A DNA stretch of 64,000 nucleotides from Beijerinckiaceae bacterium. Its GTDB lineage: Bacteria > Pseudomonadota > Alphaproteobacteria > Rhizobiales > Beijerinckiaceae. Each line of letters begins with the position of its first letter. Position 1 is the stretch's first letter. The stretch is from NCBI GenBank assembly GCA_027533425.1, contig JAPZUD010000004.1, positions 248,001 to 312,000 on the forward strand, written 5' to 3'. Positions 16,982 through 25,857 of the stretch are shown piece by piece. The translations under genes and the position numbers were made by a program. A model generated the notes under the pieces. The model was not told where the DNA came from, did not search any database, and worked only from the letters and a program-made list of their open reading frames with translations.

Positions 16982-17540
16982 GACCGGGATACTCGCCGTC
17001 CTCTTGATAATCGCCGGTGCCATGCTCGGCCACCAGCCGGCGCGCGCTGCGGAAGGCCCGGCCTGGCAGGCATTGGCCGGCGGAGCGATCGTCCTGTTCC
17101 GCCATGCGAATGCGCCGGGAACCGGCGATCCGGCGGGGTTCCGTCTCGGCGATTGTGCCACCCAGCGCAACCTCGATGACGCTGGCCGTGAGCAGGCGAG
17201 GCGGATCGGCGAAGCCTTCCGGAGCCGCGGCATTGCCGTGGGCCGCGTCCTTGCCTCCCGCTGGTGCCGGGCGCAGGAGACGGCCTCGCTCGCCTTTCCC
17301 GGCCGGGCTGAGGGCGAACCGGCCTTTGACTCGTTCTTCGACGCGCGCGAACGCCGCGATTCGGCCACTGCTGCAGCCCGAAAGATTCTGGAGGGCTGGC
17401 AGGGGCCGGGCGCATTGGTCGTGGCAACGCATCAGGTCAACATCACCGCACTGACCGGCATCGTGCCCCGGTCCGGGGAGGGCGTTGTACTCCGGATCGA
17501 GAACGGGGAGATCCGCATCATCGGCCGCATCCAGCCCTGA
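16971..17540 (+). CDS. Exported histidine phosphatase family protein
   Basis: 189 residues. The leader ILAVLLIIAGAMLGHQPARA looks like a signal peptide. The catalytic block is IVLFRHANAPG (RHA variant of RHG), with SRWCRAQETA supplying the second arginine and VVATHQVN the second histidine. This fits periplasmic members of the SixA/Ais-like histidine phosphatase group acting on a small or lipid-linked phosphate. The ATG lies inside the preceding gene (11-base overlap), so all three genes from 15810 appear to be one unit. Confidence 0.82.
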   Translation: MAARTGILAVLLIIAGAMLGHQPARAAEGPAWQALAGGAIVLFRHANAPGTGDPAGFRLGDCATQRNLDDAGREQARRIGEAFRSRGIAVGRVLASRWCRAQETASLAFPGRAEGEPAFDSFFDARERRDSATAAARKILEGWQGPGALVVATHQVNITALTGIVPRSGEGVVLRIENGEIRIIGRIQP

Positions 17541-17546
17541 CAAGGG

Positions 17547-17560
17547 TTGATGTGTGTCAA
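17547..17560 (+). promoter_or_regulatory. FNR/FixK-type box upstream of bchE
   Basis: The site TTGAT-GTGT-GTCAA matches the FNR/FixK consensus TTGAT-N4-ATCAA except for one G. It is centred about 64 bases before the bchE start. If it acts as a class II site centred near -41.5, the transcript would begin near 17595, with TAGCCT at 17583-17588 as a weak -10. That spacing supports oxygen-responsive activation of bchEJ. Confidence 0.72.
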
Positions 17561-17617
17561 AGACGCCTGACACTTGTCTTCCTAGCCTGAAAGGCAGATG
17601 TCAGGGAGGCTGGACAC

Positions 17618-19267
17618 ATGCGGGTGATGCTCATCCATCCGAATTATCATTCCGGCGGTGCGGAAATCGCCGGGAACTGGCCGCCCGCCTGGGTTGCCTA
17701 TCTGGCCGGATCCCTGCGAGCGGCGGGCTTCCAGGACATTGTCTTCGTCGATGCGATGACCAATCATCTCGATGACGAGACCCTCGCGACGCGGATGCGC
17801 GAGTTTCGCCCCGATGTCATCGGCGTCACCTCGATCACCCCGTCGATCTACATGGCCGAACGCGTGCTGGAAATCGCCCGGGATGTCTGCCCTTCGGCGC
17901 TGCGCGTGCTCGGCGGTGTCCACGCCACTTTCATGTACAAGCAGGTCCTGTCGGAAGCGCCATGGATCGATGTGATCGTCCGCGGCGAGGGCGAGGAGAT
18001 CTTCCGCAATCTCGTGCAGGCTGTGGCCGAAGGGCGCTGGCTGGAGAGCCGGGCGCAAATCGCCGGCCTCGCCTTCAACGATGGTGACAAGATCGTCGCC
18101 ACGCCGGCCGCGCCGACGGTGAAGGATCTCGAGGCGATCAATCCGGACTGGTCGCTGCTCGAATGGGAGAAATACATCTATGTCCCGCTGGGCGTCCGGG
18201 TCGCGATCCCGAACATGGCGCGGGGCTGCCCCTTCACCTGCTCCTTCTGTTCGCAATGGAAGTTCTGGCGCGATTACCGCATCCGCGAGCCGAAAGCCGT
18301 GGTCGACGAGATCGAGCGGCTGGTGAACGACCATCAGGTCGGCTTCTTCATCCTCGCGGACGAGGAACCGACCATCAACAAGAAGAAATTCACCGAATTC
18401 TGCGAGGAGCTGATCGCGCGCGGCCTGCCTGACAGGGTGAAATGGGGCATCAATACCCGCGTCACCGATATCATGCGCGACAAGGATCTCCTTCCGCTCT
18501 GGCGCGAGGCAGGGCTTGTCCATGTCAGCCTCGGCACGGAGGCGGCGGCGCAGCTCAAGCTGGACCGTTTCAACAAGGAAACCAAGGTCAATCAGAACAA
18601 GGAGGCGATCCGCCTCCTGCGCGAGGCCGATATTTTCACCGAGGCCCAGTTCATCGTCGGCCTCGACAACGAGACGGCGGAAACGCTGGAAGAGACTTAC
18701 CAGATGGCCTGGGACTGGCAGCCCGACCTCGCCAACTGGTCGATGTACACCCCCTGGCCCTTCACGCCGCTCTTCCAGGAATTGGGCGACAAGGTCGAGG
18801 TTTTCGATTTCTCGAAATACAATTTTGTCACGCCGATCATGAAGCCGGATGCGATGGAGCGCGGCGAATTACTCGATGGCGTCATGAAGAATTACCGCCG
18901 CTTCTACATGAAGAAGGCCCTGTTCCATTATCCCTGGCGCGGCACAGGCTTCCGGCGGAAATACCTGCTCGGCTGCCTGAAGGCCTTCCTCCGCGCCGGC
19001 GTGCAGCGCACCTTCTACGATCTCGGCAAGGTCGGCTATTGGGGCCCGCAGACCAAGAAGACAGTCGATTTCCATTTCGACGACAGCCGCCAGATCGCGC
19101 CGGCGCAGATGGAAGACTGGGTCGCGGTCCAGGATCGTCGCCAGCGCGCGCAGGAACGCAAGAAGGCCGTCAAGGCCCAGCTTGATGCTGAACGCGAGCC
19201 GGTTCTCGCCTGTGGCGGCGGTTCGCGCCAGATGGAGGAATCGGCTCCTCATGGCCCACCCCATTGA
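17618..19267 (+). CDS. bchE: Anaerobic magnesium-protoporphyrin IX monomethyl ester cyclase BchE
   Basis: 549 residues. The N-terminal cobalamin-binding-type domain opens [19 protein letters not shown], highly characteristic of BchE, and continues [14 protein letters not shown]. The radical-SAM cluster motif is CPFTCSFC (about residues 204-211). BchE makes the fifth ring of bacteriochlorophyll with water-derived oxygen, using SAM and a cobalamin, under low oxygen. The ribosome site is AGGGAGG. It overlaps bchJ by 17 bases. No other photosynthesis gene occurs in the window, so this pair is separate from any main photosynthesis cluster. Confidence 0.95.
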   Translation: MRVMLIHPNYHSGGAEIAGNWPPAWVAYLAGSLRAAGFQDIVFVDAMTNHLDDETLATRMREFRPDVIGVTSITPSIYMAERVLEIARDVCPSALRVLGGVHATFMYKQVLSEAPWIDVIVRGEGEEIFRNLVQAVAEGRWLESRAQIAGLAFNDGDKIVATPAAPTVKDLEAINPDWSLLEWEKYIYVPLGVRVAIPNMARGCPFTCSFCSQWKFWRDYRIREPKAVVDEIERLVNDHQVGFFILADEEPTINKKKFTEFCEELIARGLPDRVKWGINTRVTDIMRDKDLLPLWREAGLVHVSLGTEAAAQLKLDRFNKETKVNQNKEAIRLLREADIFTEAQFIVGLDNETAETLEETYQMAWDWQPDLANWSMYTPWPFTPLFQELGDKVEVFDFSKYNFVTPIMKPDAMERGELLDGVMKNYRRFYMKKALFHYPWRGTGFRRKYLLGCLKAFLRAGVQRTFYDLGKVGYWGPQTKKTVDFHFDDSRQIAPAQMEDWVAVQDRRQRAQERKKAVKAQLDAEREPVLACGGGSRQMEESAPHGPPH

Positions 19268-19862
19268 TCCCGGCCGGATCGGCCCCAATGCCGTGATCCA
19301 GCTCCGCGACGTGCTCGCGGAGGCGATCGGGGCCACGCGCGGCCGGGCCCTGTTCGAGGCGGCTGGCCAGGCCGGCTGGTGGGACGAGCCCCCTTCGGCC
19401 ATGGTGCCGGAAGCGGCCGTGCGGGACGTCCATTCCGCGGTGGTTCACATCTTGCCGCCCCGTCAGGCCGCAGCCCTGCTGGAAGAGGCCGGCTACCGGA
19501 CCGGCGCCTATATCCTCGCCTATCGCATCCCCGCCTTTGCCCGCTGGCTGCTGCCACGCCTGCCGGCCCGGCTCGCGGCGCGGCTCCTCGTCCGGGCTAT
19601 TGCGCACCATGCCTGGACCTTCTGCGGCACGGGCGCCTTCCGCTACCGGCTGGACGGGCGGCTTGATCTGGCGGTCATGGGCAACCCGCTGGCGGTGGCG
19701 CCGGGGGATCCCTGGCACCGGGCCGTGTTCGAGACGCTGTTCCGCCATCTCGTCAGCCCGTCCTGCCGCGTCGTCGGCCAGGATCAGGCAGATCCAATTC
19801 CGGCGGGGCATGCCCCTGTCGGCACGGCCTTTTCCGTGCTCGGACCCGGCTTCGGCCTCTGA
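19251..19862 (+). CDS. bchJ: Bacteriochlorophyll biosynthesis V4R-domain protein BchJ
   Basis: 203 residues from the ATG at 19251, preceded by GGAGGAA. Sequence such as [13 protein letters not shown] and [14 protein letters not shown] fits BchJ, a V4R-domain protein historically called 4-vinyl reductase. In later work BchJ appears to act as an accessory factor, perhaps handing the substrate to an enzyme, rather than being the main reductase. The overlap with bchE repeats the bchEJ order known in purple bacteria. It converges on the DUF294 gene 9 bases away. Confidence 0.9.
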   Translation: MAHPIDPGRIGPNAVIQLRDVLAEAIGATRGRALFEAAGQAGWWDEPPSAMVPEAAVRDVHSAVVHILPPRQAAALLEEAGYRTGAYILAYRIPAFARWLLPRLPARLAARLLVRAIAHHAWTFCGTGAFRYRLDGRLDLAVMGNPLAVAPGDPWHRAVFETLFRHLVSPSCRVVGQDQADPIPAGHAPVGTAFSVLGPGFGL

Positions 19863-19871
19863 GGCCGGCAA

Positions 19872-21962
19872 TCACGAGAACAGCAGGTCATGCGCGAGGG
19901 CGGGGGCGATTTTCAGCCCGGCCAGCAGGTCGCGCAATTCGCCCTGTTCGGCCTTGGAAAACCGCCGCAATTCCACCGATGTGCTTGGTGGCAGCCCTTC
20001 TGCGATATCCGTCAGTTGCTGGCGGAGGATGAAACCGGCGAGAGTGGCCTGGGCCGCCTCGAGCTTGGCCAGGTCGTGATCGGCGCCGATCTTCATCTCC
20101 CGCAGCGCCCGGAGCCGATCCGCCGTGTTTCGATGGGCGATGCCATGGCTGAGAGCCAGGCACCGCGCCAGCGCAACGATGGGGAACAGCCCGCCGCGCT
20201 TGAGATCGACGCGCCCGTCCTCGGCCTGGATCCGCCCGAGGAACCCGACCGGCGGCGACCAGCTGCCGATCTGGTTGGCGAGCAGCTTGATCATCGGCCG
20301 GGCCTCCTGCGCGGCGGCCAGCGCTTCCCGCCGGAGTGTCGCGGCAAGGCTCGCATCCCCCTCCACGAATCGAAAATCGAAGAAGATGTCGACGGCCAGC
20401 AGGTCCTGCGGGTCGACCGTTTCCGTCCAGCCGCGGATCCGTTGCCGCCATGCATCCAGCGTCCCGTTCCAGTCCGGGCGGCCCGCCATCACGCCGCCCT
20501 TGCAGAGGGGAATGCCGATATCGTCGAGGATCGCATTCATCCGGGTGCCGTGGTCGAGGAACCACGCGGTATCCGCCGCGCTGCCGGCATGGACGACCGC
20601 GTTGTCCTGATCGGGGATAAGCAGCGATTCGCCGCGCCCGCCCGAGCCCAGAACCAGCACGGCATAGGGCGCCGGGGCCTTGCCGCGCCCGGCCTCGACC
20701 ATGCCCCTTTCGGCCTCGCGTGCTGCACGGCGGGTCAGCGCGCCGATCTCGCGGCTGATAATCGCGGCGATCTCGCGCGCATTCACCCCCTCGCTGCCGA
20801 GCCGCCGCGCGACCAGCGGCAACCGCCCCCAGGCGGCGGCGAGGTCGCCGACGCTCTGTGACTGGTCGATCGCATCCCCGAGGGCCAGCGCATCCGAGGA
20901 CCGGAGGCGCAGCAGGTCGCGCGCGGAGATCGCGCCGATCATCGCGCCATCCTCGTCCACCACCCCGAGATGGCGGATATGCTTGAGTTCCATCCGCCCG
21001 ATCGCGCGGTAGATGAAGGCCTCGGCCGGCACGGTCTCCAGCGGCCGGTTGGCGAGGAGTCCGGCCTGGCGGCCCAGCGAGGATGGCCCCTCAAGCCCGA
21101 CAAGTCGGATCACGTCACGCTCGGTGAGGATGCCGATCGGCTCGGCGAGGCAGCCGGCCTCCGCCGAAACGAAGACCGAGGAGATGCCCTTTTCCGCCAT
21201 GAGCCGCACGGCCTCGCCCAATGTCACCTCCGGCCCGATCCAGACCGGCGGCTGGCTGGCAATGTCGCGGACGCGATGGCGGAAGGGGAAGGCATCGATG
21301 CGCGAGAGCACGCTGTCCGGCGCGGCCTTGGGCCGGACCGGTTCTGCCCAGCCGGCGCGATGATAGGTGTCCAGCGCCTCGGTCAGCCGCCGGCAGGCGG
21401 TTTCCGCCTCGCCGAGCGTCCGGATGTTGCGCTGTTTCAGGATCGGCACGAGCGCGAGGAAGATCGCCGCCGTCAGCCGGGCATCGCCGAGCGCATCGTG
21501 GCGGTCGGTGATGGCAAGCCCGAGATGGCTGGCGAACTTGTCGAGCGTGAAGCCGCCGAGGCGCGGGAAGCACAATTCGCCCAGAAGCCGCGTATCAAGG
21601 ATATGCGTCCAGAAGACCGGCTTGCCGGCCATGGCGCATTCCCGCTCGAGAACCGCGAGATCGAAGCCGATATTGTGTCCGATCATCACGCGCGCCCCGG
21701 CAAAGGTGGCGAGCTCGGCATGGATATCGCCGAAGGCCGCCGCATCCACGAGCATCTCGGCCGTCAGCCCGTGCACCTTTGTCGTTTCCGGCGGAATGAC
21801 CACGCCCGGATTGACCTTCCGCTCGAAGCTCTCGGTGATCCGCCCGCGTGACAGATGCACTGCACCGACCTGCAGGATCCGCACCGTGCCGGGGTCAAGG
21901 CCGGTCGTTTCCGTATCGAGAACCACAGCCTCCAGGGCAATCAGCGGGATGGCATCGGGCAT
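19872..21962 (-). CDS. DEDDh exonuclease - CBS - DUF294 nucleotidyltransferase fusion protein
   Basis: 696 residues, start at 21962 after AAGGAG. Domain order: a DnaQ-like 3'-5' exonuclease (VLDTETTGLDPG, IGHNIGFDLAVLE, HDALGDARLT, about residues 10-165), a CBS pair (roughly 220-360; LTERDVIRL, GVVDEDGAMIGAISARDLL), a DUF294 nucleotidyltransferase-like domain (GSGGRGESLLIPDQDNAVV) and its helical C-terminal partner. CBS-DUF294 proteins are thought to sense nucleotides and may modify proteins as GlnD-like enzymes. All three exonuclease acidic motifs are intact. The physiological role is unknown. Confidence 0.85.
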   Translation of the reverse strand: MPDAIPLIALEAVVLDTETTGLDPGTVRILQVGAVHLSRGRITESFERKVNPGVVIPPETTKVHGLTAEMLVDAAAFGDIHAELATFAGARVMIGHNIGFDLAVLERECAMAGKPVFWTHILDTRLLGELCFPRLGGFTLDKFASHLGLAITDRHDALGDARLTAAIFLALVPILKQRNIRTLGEAETACRRLTEALDTYHRAGWAEPVRPKAAPDSVLSRIDAFPFRHRVRDIASQPPVWIGPEVTLGEAVRLMAEKGISSVFVSAEAGCLAEPIGILTERDVIRLVGLEGPSSLGRQAGLLANRPLETVPAEAFIYRAIGRMELKHIRHLGVVDEDGAMIGAISARDLLRLRSSDALALGDAIDQSQSVGDLAAAWGRLPLVARRLGSEGVNAREIAAIISREIGALTRRAAREAERGMVEAGRGKAPAPYAVLVLGSGGRGESLLIPDQDNAVVHAGSAADTAWFLDHGTRMNAILDDIGIPLCKGGVMAGRPDWNGTLDAWRQRIRGWTETVDPQDLLAVDIFFDFRFVEGDASLAATLRREALAAAQEARPMIKLLANQIGSWSPPVGFLGRIQAEDGRVDLKRGGLFPIVALARCLALSHGIAHRNTADRLRALREMKIGADHDLAKLEAAQATLAGFILRQQLTDIAEGLPPSTSVELRRFSKAEQGELRDLLAGLKIAPALAHDLLFS

Positions 21963-22090
21963 GGCGATCTCCTTGCCGGAAAGGTAGGCCATTCCGCATC
22001 GGTCCGCTATCTGCATTGCAGCGAAACAGGGTGGCAACCGGTTGAAATCGCGATAGTCTTTGGTCGGATAGGCGGCCGGGAGGGCAAGGC

Positions 22091-22582
22091 ATGACGCATG
22101 ACGCGACCCGCGAGGGCGAGATCGAGACGACGCTCCCGGCGGCTCCGGATGCCGGGCTCTATTTCATCGGCGTGATCCGGACCCCCTTTGCCAGCCGCGA
22201 CCAATGCCCGCGCCAGGGCAAGGCGGACGGCCCCGTCTGCACGATCGAACTCGATCCGCACTGGGCCCCGGCGCTGAAGGGGCTGGAGGCTTTCGAGCGG
22301 ATCGAGGTGCTCTACTGGATGCACCGCGCCCGGCGCGACCTGCTGCTTCAATCGCCGAAATCGGATGGCGGGACGCGCGGCACCTTCGCCCTGCGATCCC
22401 CTGTCCGGCCAAACCCGATCGCGACCTCGCTCGTCACGCTGCTTGGTATAGATGGGCCCCGTCTCCGGGTGCGCGGCCTGGACTGTCTCGACGGCACCCC
22501 GCTGATCGATCTCAAGCCCGATCGCTGTGCCTATACGCCGCTCTCGCCGCCAAGCCCCAGCGAGTGGCGCAGCCTGGCCTGA
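22091..22582 (+). CDS. trmO: tRNA (N6-threonylcarbamoyladenosine(37)-N6)-methyltransferase TrmO (TsaA family)
   Basis: 163 residues covering the whole TsaA/YaeB beta-barrel domain. Signatures include YFIGVIRTPF near the N terminus and RSPVRPNPIATSLVTLL, the SAM-binding core, then LDGTPLIDLKPD. TrmO methylates t6A37 in tRNA-Thr using SAM. GGGAGG precedes the start. Some TsaA-family members in metabolic clusters may act on other substrates, but nothing nearby points to one. Confidence 0.9.
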   Translation: MTHDATREGEIETTLPAAPDAGLYFIGVIRTPFASRDQCPRQGKADGPVCTIELDPHWAPALKGLEAFERIEVLYWMHRARRDLLLQSPKSDGGTRGTFALRSPVRPNPIATSLVTLLGIDGPRLRVRGLDCLDGTPLIDLKPDRCAYTPLSPPSPSEWRSLA

Positions 22583-22799
22583 ACCGCTGCACAGGGTTGC
22601 CCGTGCCCCGACGAAGGCCTGCTGCGGGAAGCGCTCCCGCCAAAGTCGGCCCCCTGCATCTCCATGCTCTTGCCAAGGTCAGGCACGCGCATTGCCGGCC
22701 TTTCAACAGCGGCTTCCTTGCCGGCGCCGCCCTCACCAGAGCCGGCCCTTGTCAATCCAGGCCCGTATGGCAGGATGCGGCCGGGAGCAGGAAATCTGC

Positions 22800-22833
22800 T
22801 TGACCATAAATTTTATACAATCTACATTATAAA
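22800..22833 (+). promoter_or_regulatory. Promoter and inverted repeat of the TRAP operon
   Basis: TTGACC at 22800 lies 17 bases before TACATT at 22823, a reasonable sigma70-like pair. A perfect inverted repeat TTTATA-N10-TATAAA (22812-22833) covers the -10. The region is far richer in A and T than its surroundings. If the pair is used, transcription would start at or just before the ATG at 22835, giving a nearly leaderless message. The 217 bases before it (22583-22799) show nothing I can name. Confidence 0.4.
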
Positions 22834-22834
22834 T

Positions 22835-23479
22835 ATGAGCGATGCGCTGATGACCCAAACCGAGATGTCATGGCCAGGGATCCAGCAGGGGCCGCTGGTC
22901 CGCTTCTGGATCCGCCTCTCCGAGGGCCTGCTGGCCATCGAGCGCCTCGCGATCATGGGCCTGATGGGGCTTCTCGTCTTTCTCGTCCTGCTCAATGTCA
23001 CGACCCGTTATATGGGCCGCTCGATCTACTGGGTTGATGAATCCGCTGTCTATTCCGTGGTCTGGCTCACGTTCATCGGCGCTTCCGCCATGACGCGGCT
23101 CCGGCTGGACTTCGCGGTCACCATGCTCACCGAGCGGCTCCCGCCGGTCTGGCAGCGCCGCGCCCGCATCATTGCCACCTGCGGCGTGATCGCCTTCGCC
23201 CTCGCCCTCGTGGTCATGTGCTGGCTCTGGCTCGACCCGGTGGGCATTGCCCGCGCCGGGTTCGATGCCCGCGAGTTTTCCGGCCGGACCTTCAACTTTG
23301 TCTATACCGAGCGCACCCAGACGCTGAACTGGCCGACCTGGAGCCTCTACCTGATCATGCCGCTCTTCGCCGTTTCGATGGTGATCCATGGTGTCGCCAA
23401 CCTGCTGGAGGATCTCGGCCGCGCGCCGAAGGCGGTCATGCGCGGCTTCAGCGCCGGCGATGTGGACGGGGTGAACTGA
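22835..23479 (+). CDS. TRAP transporter small permease (DctQ family)
   Basis: 214 residues with four membrane helices, the first at LAIMGLMGLLVFLVLLNVTTRY, followed by the family block YWVDESAVYSVVWLTFIGAS. It partners the large permease encoded one base downstream. The ATG at 22835 has no clear ribosome site, and ATG codons at 22850 and 22865 are alternatives. The neighbouring deaminase and dehydrogenase suggest the system imports a hydroxyproline-type compound, by inference only. Confidence 0.87.
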   Translation: MSDALMTQTEMSWPGIQQGPLVRFWIRLSEGLLAIERLAIMGLMGLLVFLVLLNVTTRYMGRSIYWVDESAVYSVVWLTFIGASAMTRLRLDFAVTMLTERLPPVWQRRARIIATCGVIAFALALVVMCWLWLDPVGIARAGFDAREFSGRTFNFVYTERTQTLNWPTWSLYLIMPLFAVSMVIHGVANLLEDLGRAPKAVMRGFSAGDVDGVN

Positions 23480-23480
23480 G

Positions 23481-24746
23481 ATGATCGCCTCCGCCGGGTT
23501 CCTGCTGATGATGCTGGTCGGGGTGCCCATCGGGCTCTGCCTGTGCCTCGGCGCCGTGATCTACATTGCGGCCTCCGGCAACCCGATCCTCTACCAGAAT
23601 TATCCGCTCCAGCTGTTCGGCGGTGTCGATTCCTACGGCCTCATCGCCATCCCGCTCTTCATCCTGATCGGCGAGATCATGAATGGCGGCGGCATCACGA
23701 AGAAGATCGTCGAGCTCGCGATGGCCTTTGTCGGCTCGCTCCGGGGCGGGCTGGCCTATGTGAATTTGCTCGCCAACATGTTCGTCGCCTCCATTCTTGG
23801 CTCTGCTACGGCCCAGGTCGCGATCATGTCGCAGGTCATGGTCCCCGAGATGGAGAAGGCAGGTTACGACAAGACCTTCGCTGCCGGCATTACGGCCTAT
23901 GGCGGCATGCTCGGCCCGATCATTCCGCCCTCGGTGATGTTCGTTGTCTACAGCGTCATCGCTCAGGTCGCCGTGGGGGACATGCTGGCCGCAGGGTTGA
24001 TCCCCGGACTGATCCTTGTGGTGCTGTTCTGCGCGGTGATCGCCGCCATGGGCTTCGTCTACAATTATCCGGCCTCCGAAAAGCGGACTCTGGCCGAACG
24101 CGGCCGTGCCATTCTCGCGGCCCTGCCGACGCTCTCGATCCCGGTCGTGATTGTCGGCTCCATTCTGACAGGGCTCGCAAACCCGACCGAAGCCGCAGCG
24201 GTCGGCTCGATCGTGGCGGCACTTGTCGGTCGCTACTGGATCGGCAAGTTCCGCTTCGACCAATTGCCGCACATGATGCTCAGGGCCGGTGTCTTTTCAG
24301 CGATTGTGCTGTTTCTGGTTGCCGCTGCAGCTGTCTTCTCCTGGGTCCTGATCTACGGAAAGGTCCCGCAGGCAGCCGCGGCCTGGATCCAGACGGTCGC
24401 CAAGGATCCCGTGACCTTCATGCTGCTCACGAATGTGATCCTCCTTCTAATCGGAACGGTCATTGACGGCATTCCGGGGCTGATCATGACCGTGCCGATC
24501 CTGCTGCCGATCGCAACGGAGGTCTACAACATCGATCCTCGTCATTTCGGGGTGGTCGTCGTGGTCAACCTCGTGCTGGGCCTGCTGTCCCCACCGGTCG
24601 GACTCTGCTTCTTCGTCGCGGCCGCAGTAACCGGGGCAAGTCCCGGGCGTATGTTCCTCGTGACGCTGCCGTTCTTCTTTGTAGCCTGCGTGCTGCTCGT
24701 TCTTCTCTCAATATATCCCTGGTTGTCATTGGCGCTCGTGAAGTAG
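23481..24746 (+). CDS. TRAP transporter large permease (DctM family)
   Basis: 421 residues, about twelve membrane helices. Typical DctM blocks are present: IPLFILIGEIMNGGGITKKIV, GSATAQVAIMSQVMVPEM, YGGMLGPIIPPSVMF and the C-terminal GLLSPPVGLCFFVAAAV. It forms the sodium-driven transport channel with the small permease. It lies one base after that gene and 25 bases before the binding-protein gene. Confidence 0.94.
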   Translation: MIASAGFLLMMLVGVPIGLCLCLGAVIYIAASGNPILYQNYPLQLFGGVDSYGLIAIPLFILIGEIMNGGGITKKIVELAMAFVGSLRGGLAYVNLLANMFVASILGSATAQVAIMSQVMVPEMEKAGYDKTFAAGITAYGGMLGPIIPPSVMFVVYSVIAQVAVGDMLAAGLIPGLILVVLFCAVIAAMGFVYNYPASEKRTLAERGRAILAALPTLSIPVVIVGSILTGLANPTEAAAVGSIVAALVGRYWIGKFRFDQLPHMMLRAGVFSAIVLFLVAAAAVFSWVLIYGKVPQAAAAWIQTVAKDPVTFMLLTNVILLLIGTVIDGIPGLIMTVPILLPIATEVYNIDPRHFGVVVVVNLVLGLLSPPVGLCFFVAAAVTGASPGRMFLVTLPFFFVACVLLVLLSIYPWLSLALVK

Positions 24747-24771
24747 CGTCAAGTTTTGGAGGAAACCGAAC

Positions 24772-25752
24772 ATGAAACTGACACGTCGTTCTGTTCTTGC
24801 GGGCACGGCTGCAACCCTTGCGGCGCCATCCGTCGTCATCGCGCAGGCCCGGGAGTTGCGCTGTGGCATTCTCACCCCGAGTGGCCACCCCTGGAACCAG
24901 GCGGCCCTGCGTGTCGCCGACAAGCTCAAGGCCGAAACCAATGGCCGCCTGACGATGACCGTTTTCCATGCGGGTCAGCTCGGCAACGAGCCGGCGATGC
25001 TGCAGCAGATGCAGTCCGGCGCGCTCGACATGGGGTGGATCATGGCCGGCGAAATGGGCACGCGTGTCCCCGCCATCGCCTCGGTGAACTCACCCTATGT
25101 CGTCGATTCCACGGCCAAGATCGCCAAGCTGATCCGCCACCCGCTGGTGGTCGGGCTGTTTGATCTTCTGCCGCGCGAGACCGGCACCGTGGGCCTTGCC
25201 TGGGGCATCACGGGCATGCGGGCGATCTTCGCCGCGCGTGACATCTCGAAGCTTGCCGATATCAAGGGCATGAAGCTGCGGATCAACACGACGCCGGCCT
25301 ATCGCGACTTCTACCAGTTGCTGGGCGCCGCACCGACGCCAATCCCCGCGCCGCAGGTTTTCGATGCGATGACGAACGGCCAGGTCGACGGTCTCGAATC
25401 CGATCTCGAATTCTCCTGGCTCCAGCGCTTCGACAAGGTCGCGAAAACGCTTCTGCAGATGAACGCAATCCACATGCCGGTCATCGCGCAGGCTTCAGGG
25501 CGGGTCTGGCAGGGTCTCTCGGCCTCCGACCGGGAGCTGATCCAGCGTACGACCAAGGCCGAGCTTGACCGGCAGATCGACGAACTCGCCGGCAATGAGC
25601 CGAAGATGGTCGAGAATTTCCGGGGCACGTCGATCACGATGCGCACGGCGGATCCGGCCGAGGCCGAGGCCGTCGTGGCCGAATTCGACAAGATCTGGGT
25701 GCCGAAGGCGCCGGTCCTTGCCGAGCTTCGCAAGGTCGGCAAGACGCTCTGA
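24772..25752 (+). CDS. TRAP transporter substrate-binding protein (DctP family)
   Basis: 326 residues with an export leader (LTRRSVLAGTAATLAAPSVVIAQA) that includes a twin-arginine-like RRSVLAG. Family markers include VFHAGQLGNEPAMLQQMQSGALDMGW and ADIKGMKLRINTTPAYRDFY, where the arginine in LRIN normally binds the substrate carboxylate. It captures ligand in the periplasm for the two permeases upstream. GGAGG precedes the start. Confidence 0.93.
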   Translation: MKLTRRSVLAGTAATLAAPSVVIAQARELRCGILTPSGHPWNQAALRVADKLKAETNGRLTMTVFHAGQLGNEPAMLQQMQSGALDMGWIMAGEMGTRVPAIASVNSPYVVDSTAKIAKLIRHPLVVGLFDLLPRETGTVGLAWGITGMRAIFAARDISKLADIKGMKLRINTTPAYRDFYQLLGAAPTPIPAPQVFDAMTNGQVDGLESDLEFSWLQRFDKVAKTLLQMNAIHMPVIAQASGRVWQGLSASDRELIQRTTKAELDRQIDELAGNEPKMVENFRGTSITMRTADPAEAEAVVAEFDKIWVPKAPVLAELRKVGKTL

Positions 25753-25785
25753 ACCCGGGCGCATCGCGCCGCCGGATATCGGTGG

Positions 25786-25805
25786 ACCGGCCCTGCGGGG
25801 CCGGT
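25786..25805 (+). terminator. Intergenic hairpin after the TRAP binding-protein gene
   Basis: ACCGGCCC pairs perfectly with GGGCCGGT around the loop TGCG. Only TT follows, so it is a partial terminator or an mRNA-stabilising stem rather than a full stop, consistent with the next gene being in the same operon. Confidence 0.4.
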
Positions 25806-25857
25806 TTCGCCGGATCCCTTTTCCGCCAATTGCCTGCTTTCAAGAGGAGCCGGGCCC

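Noticed and set aside
22531-22755. 74-codon minus-strand frame in the gap before the TRAP genes
   Set aside because: No motif, poor composition and no convincing ribosome site.
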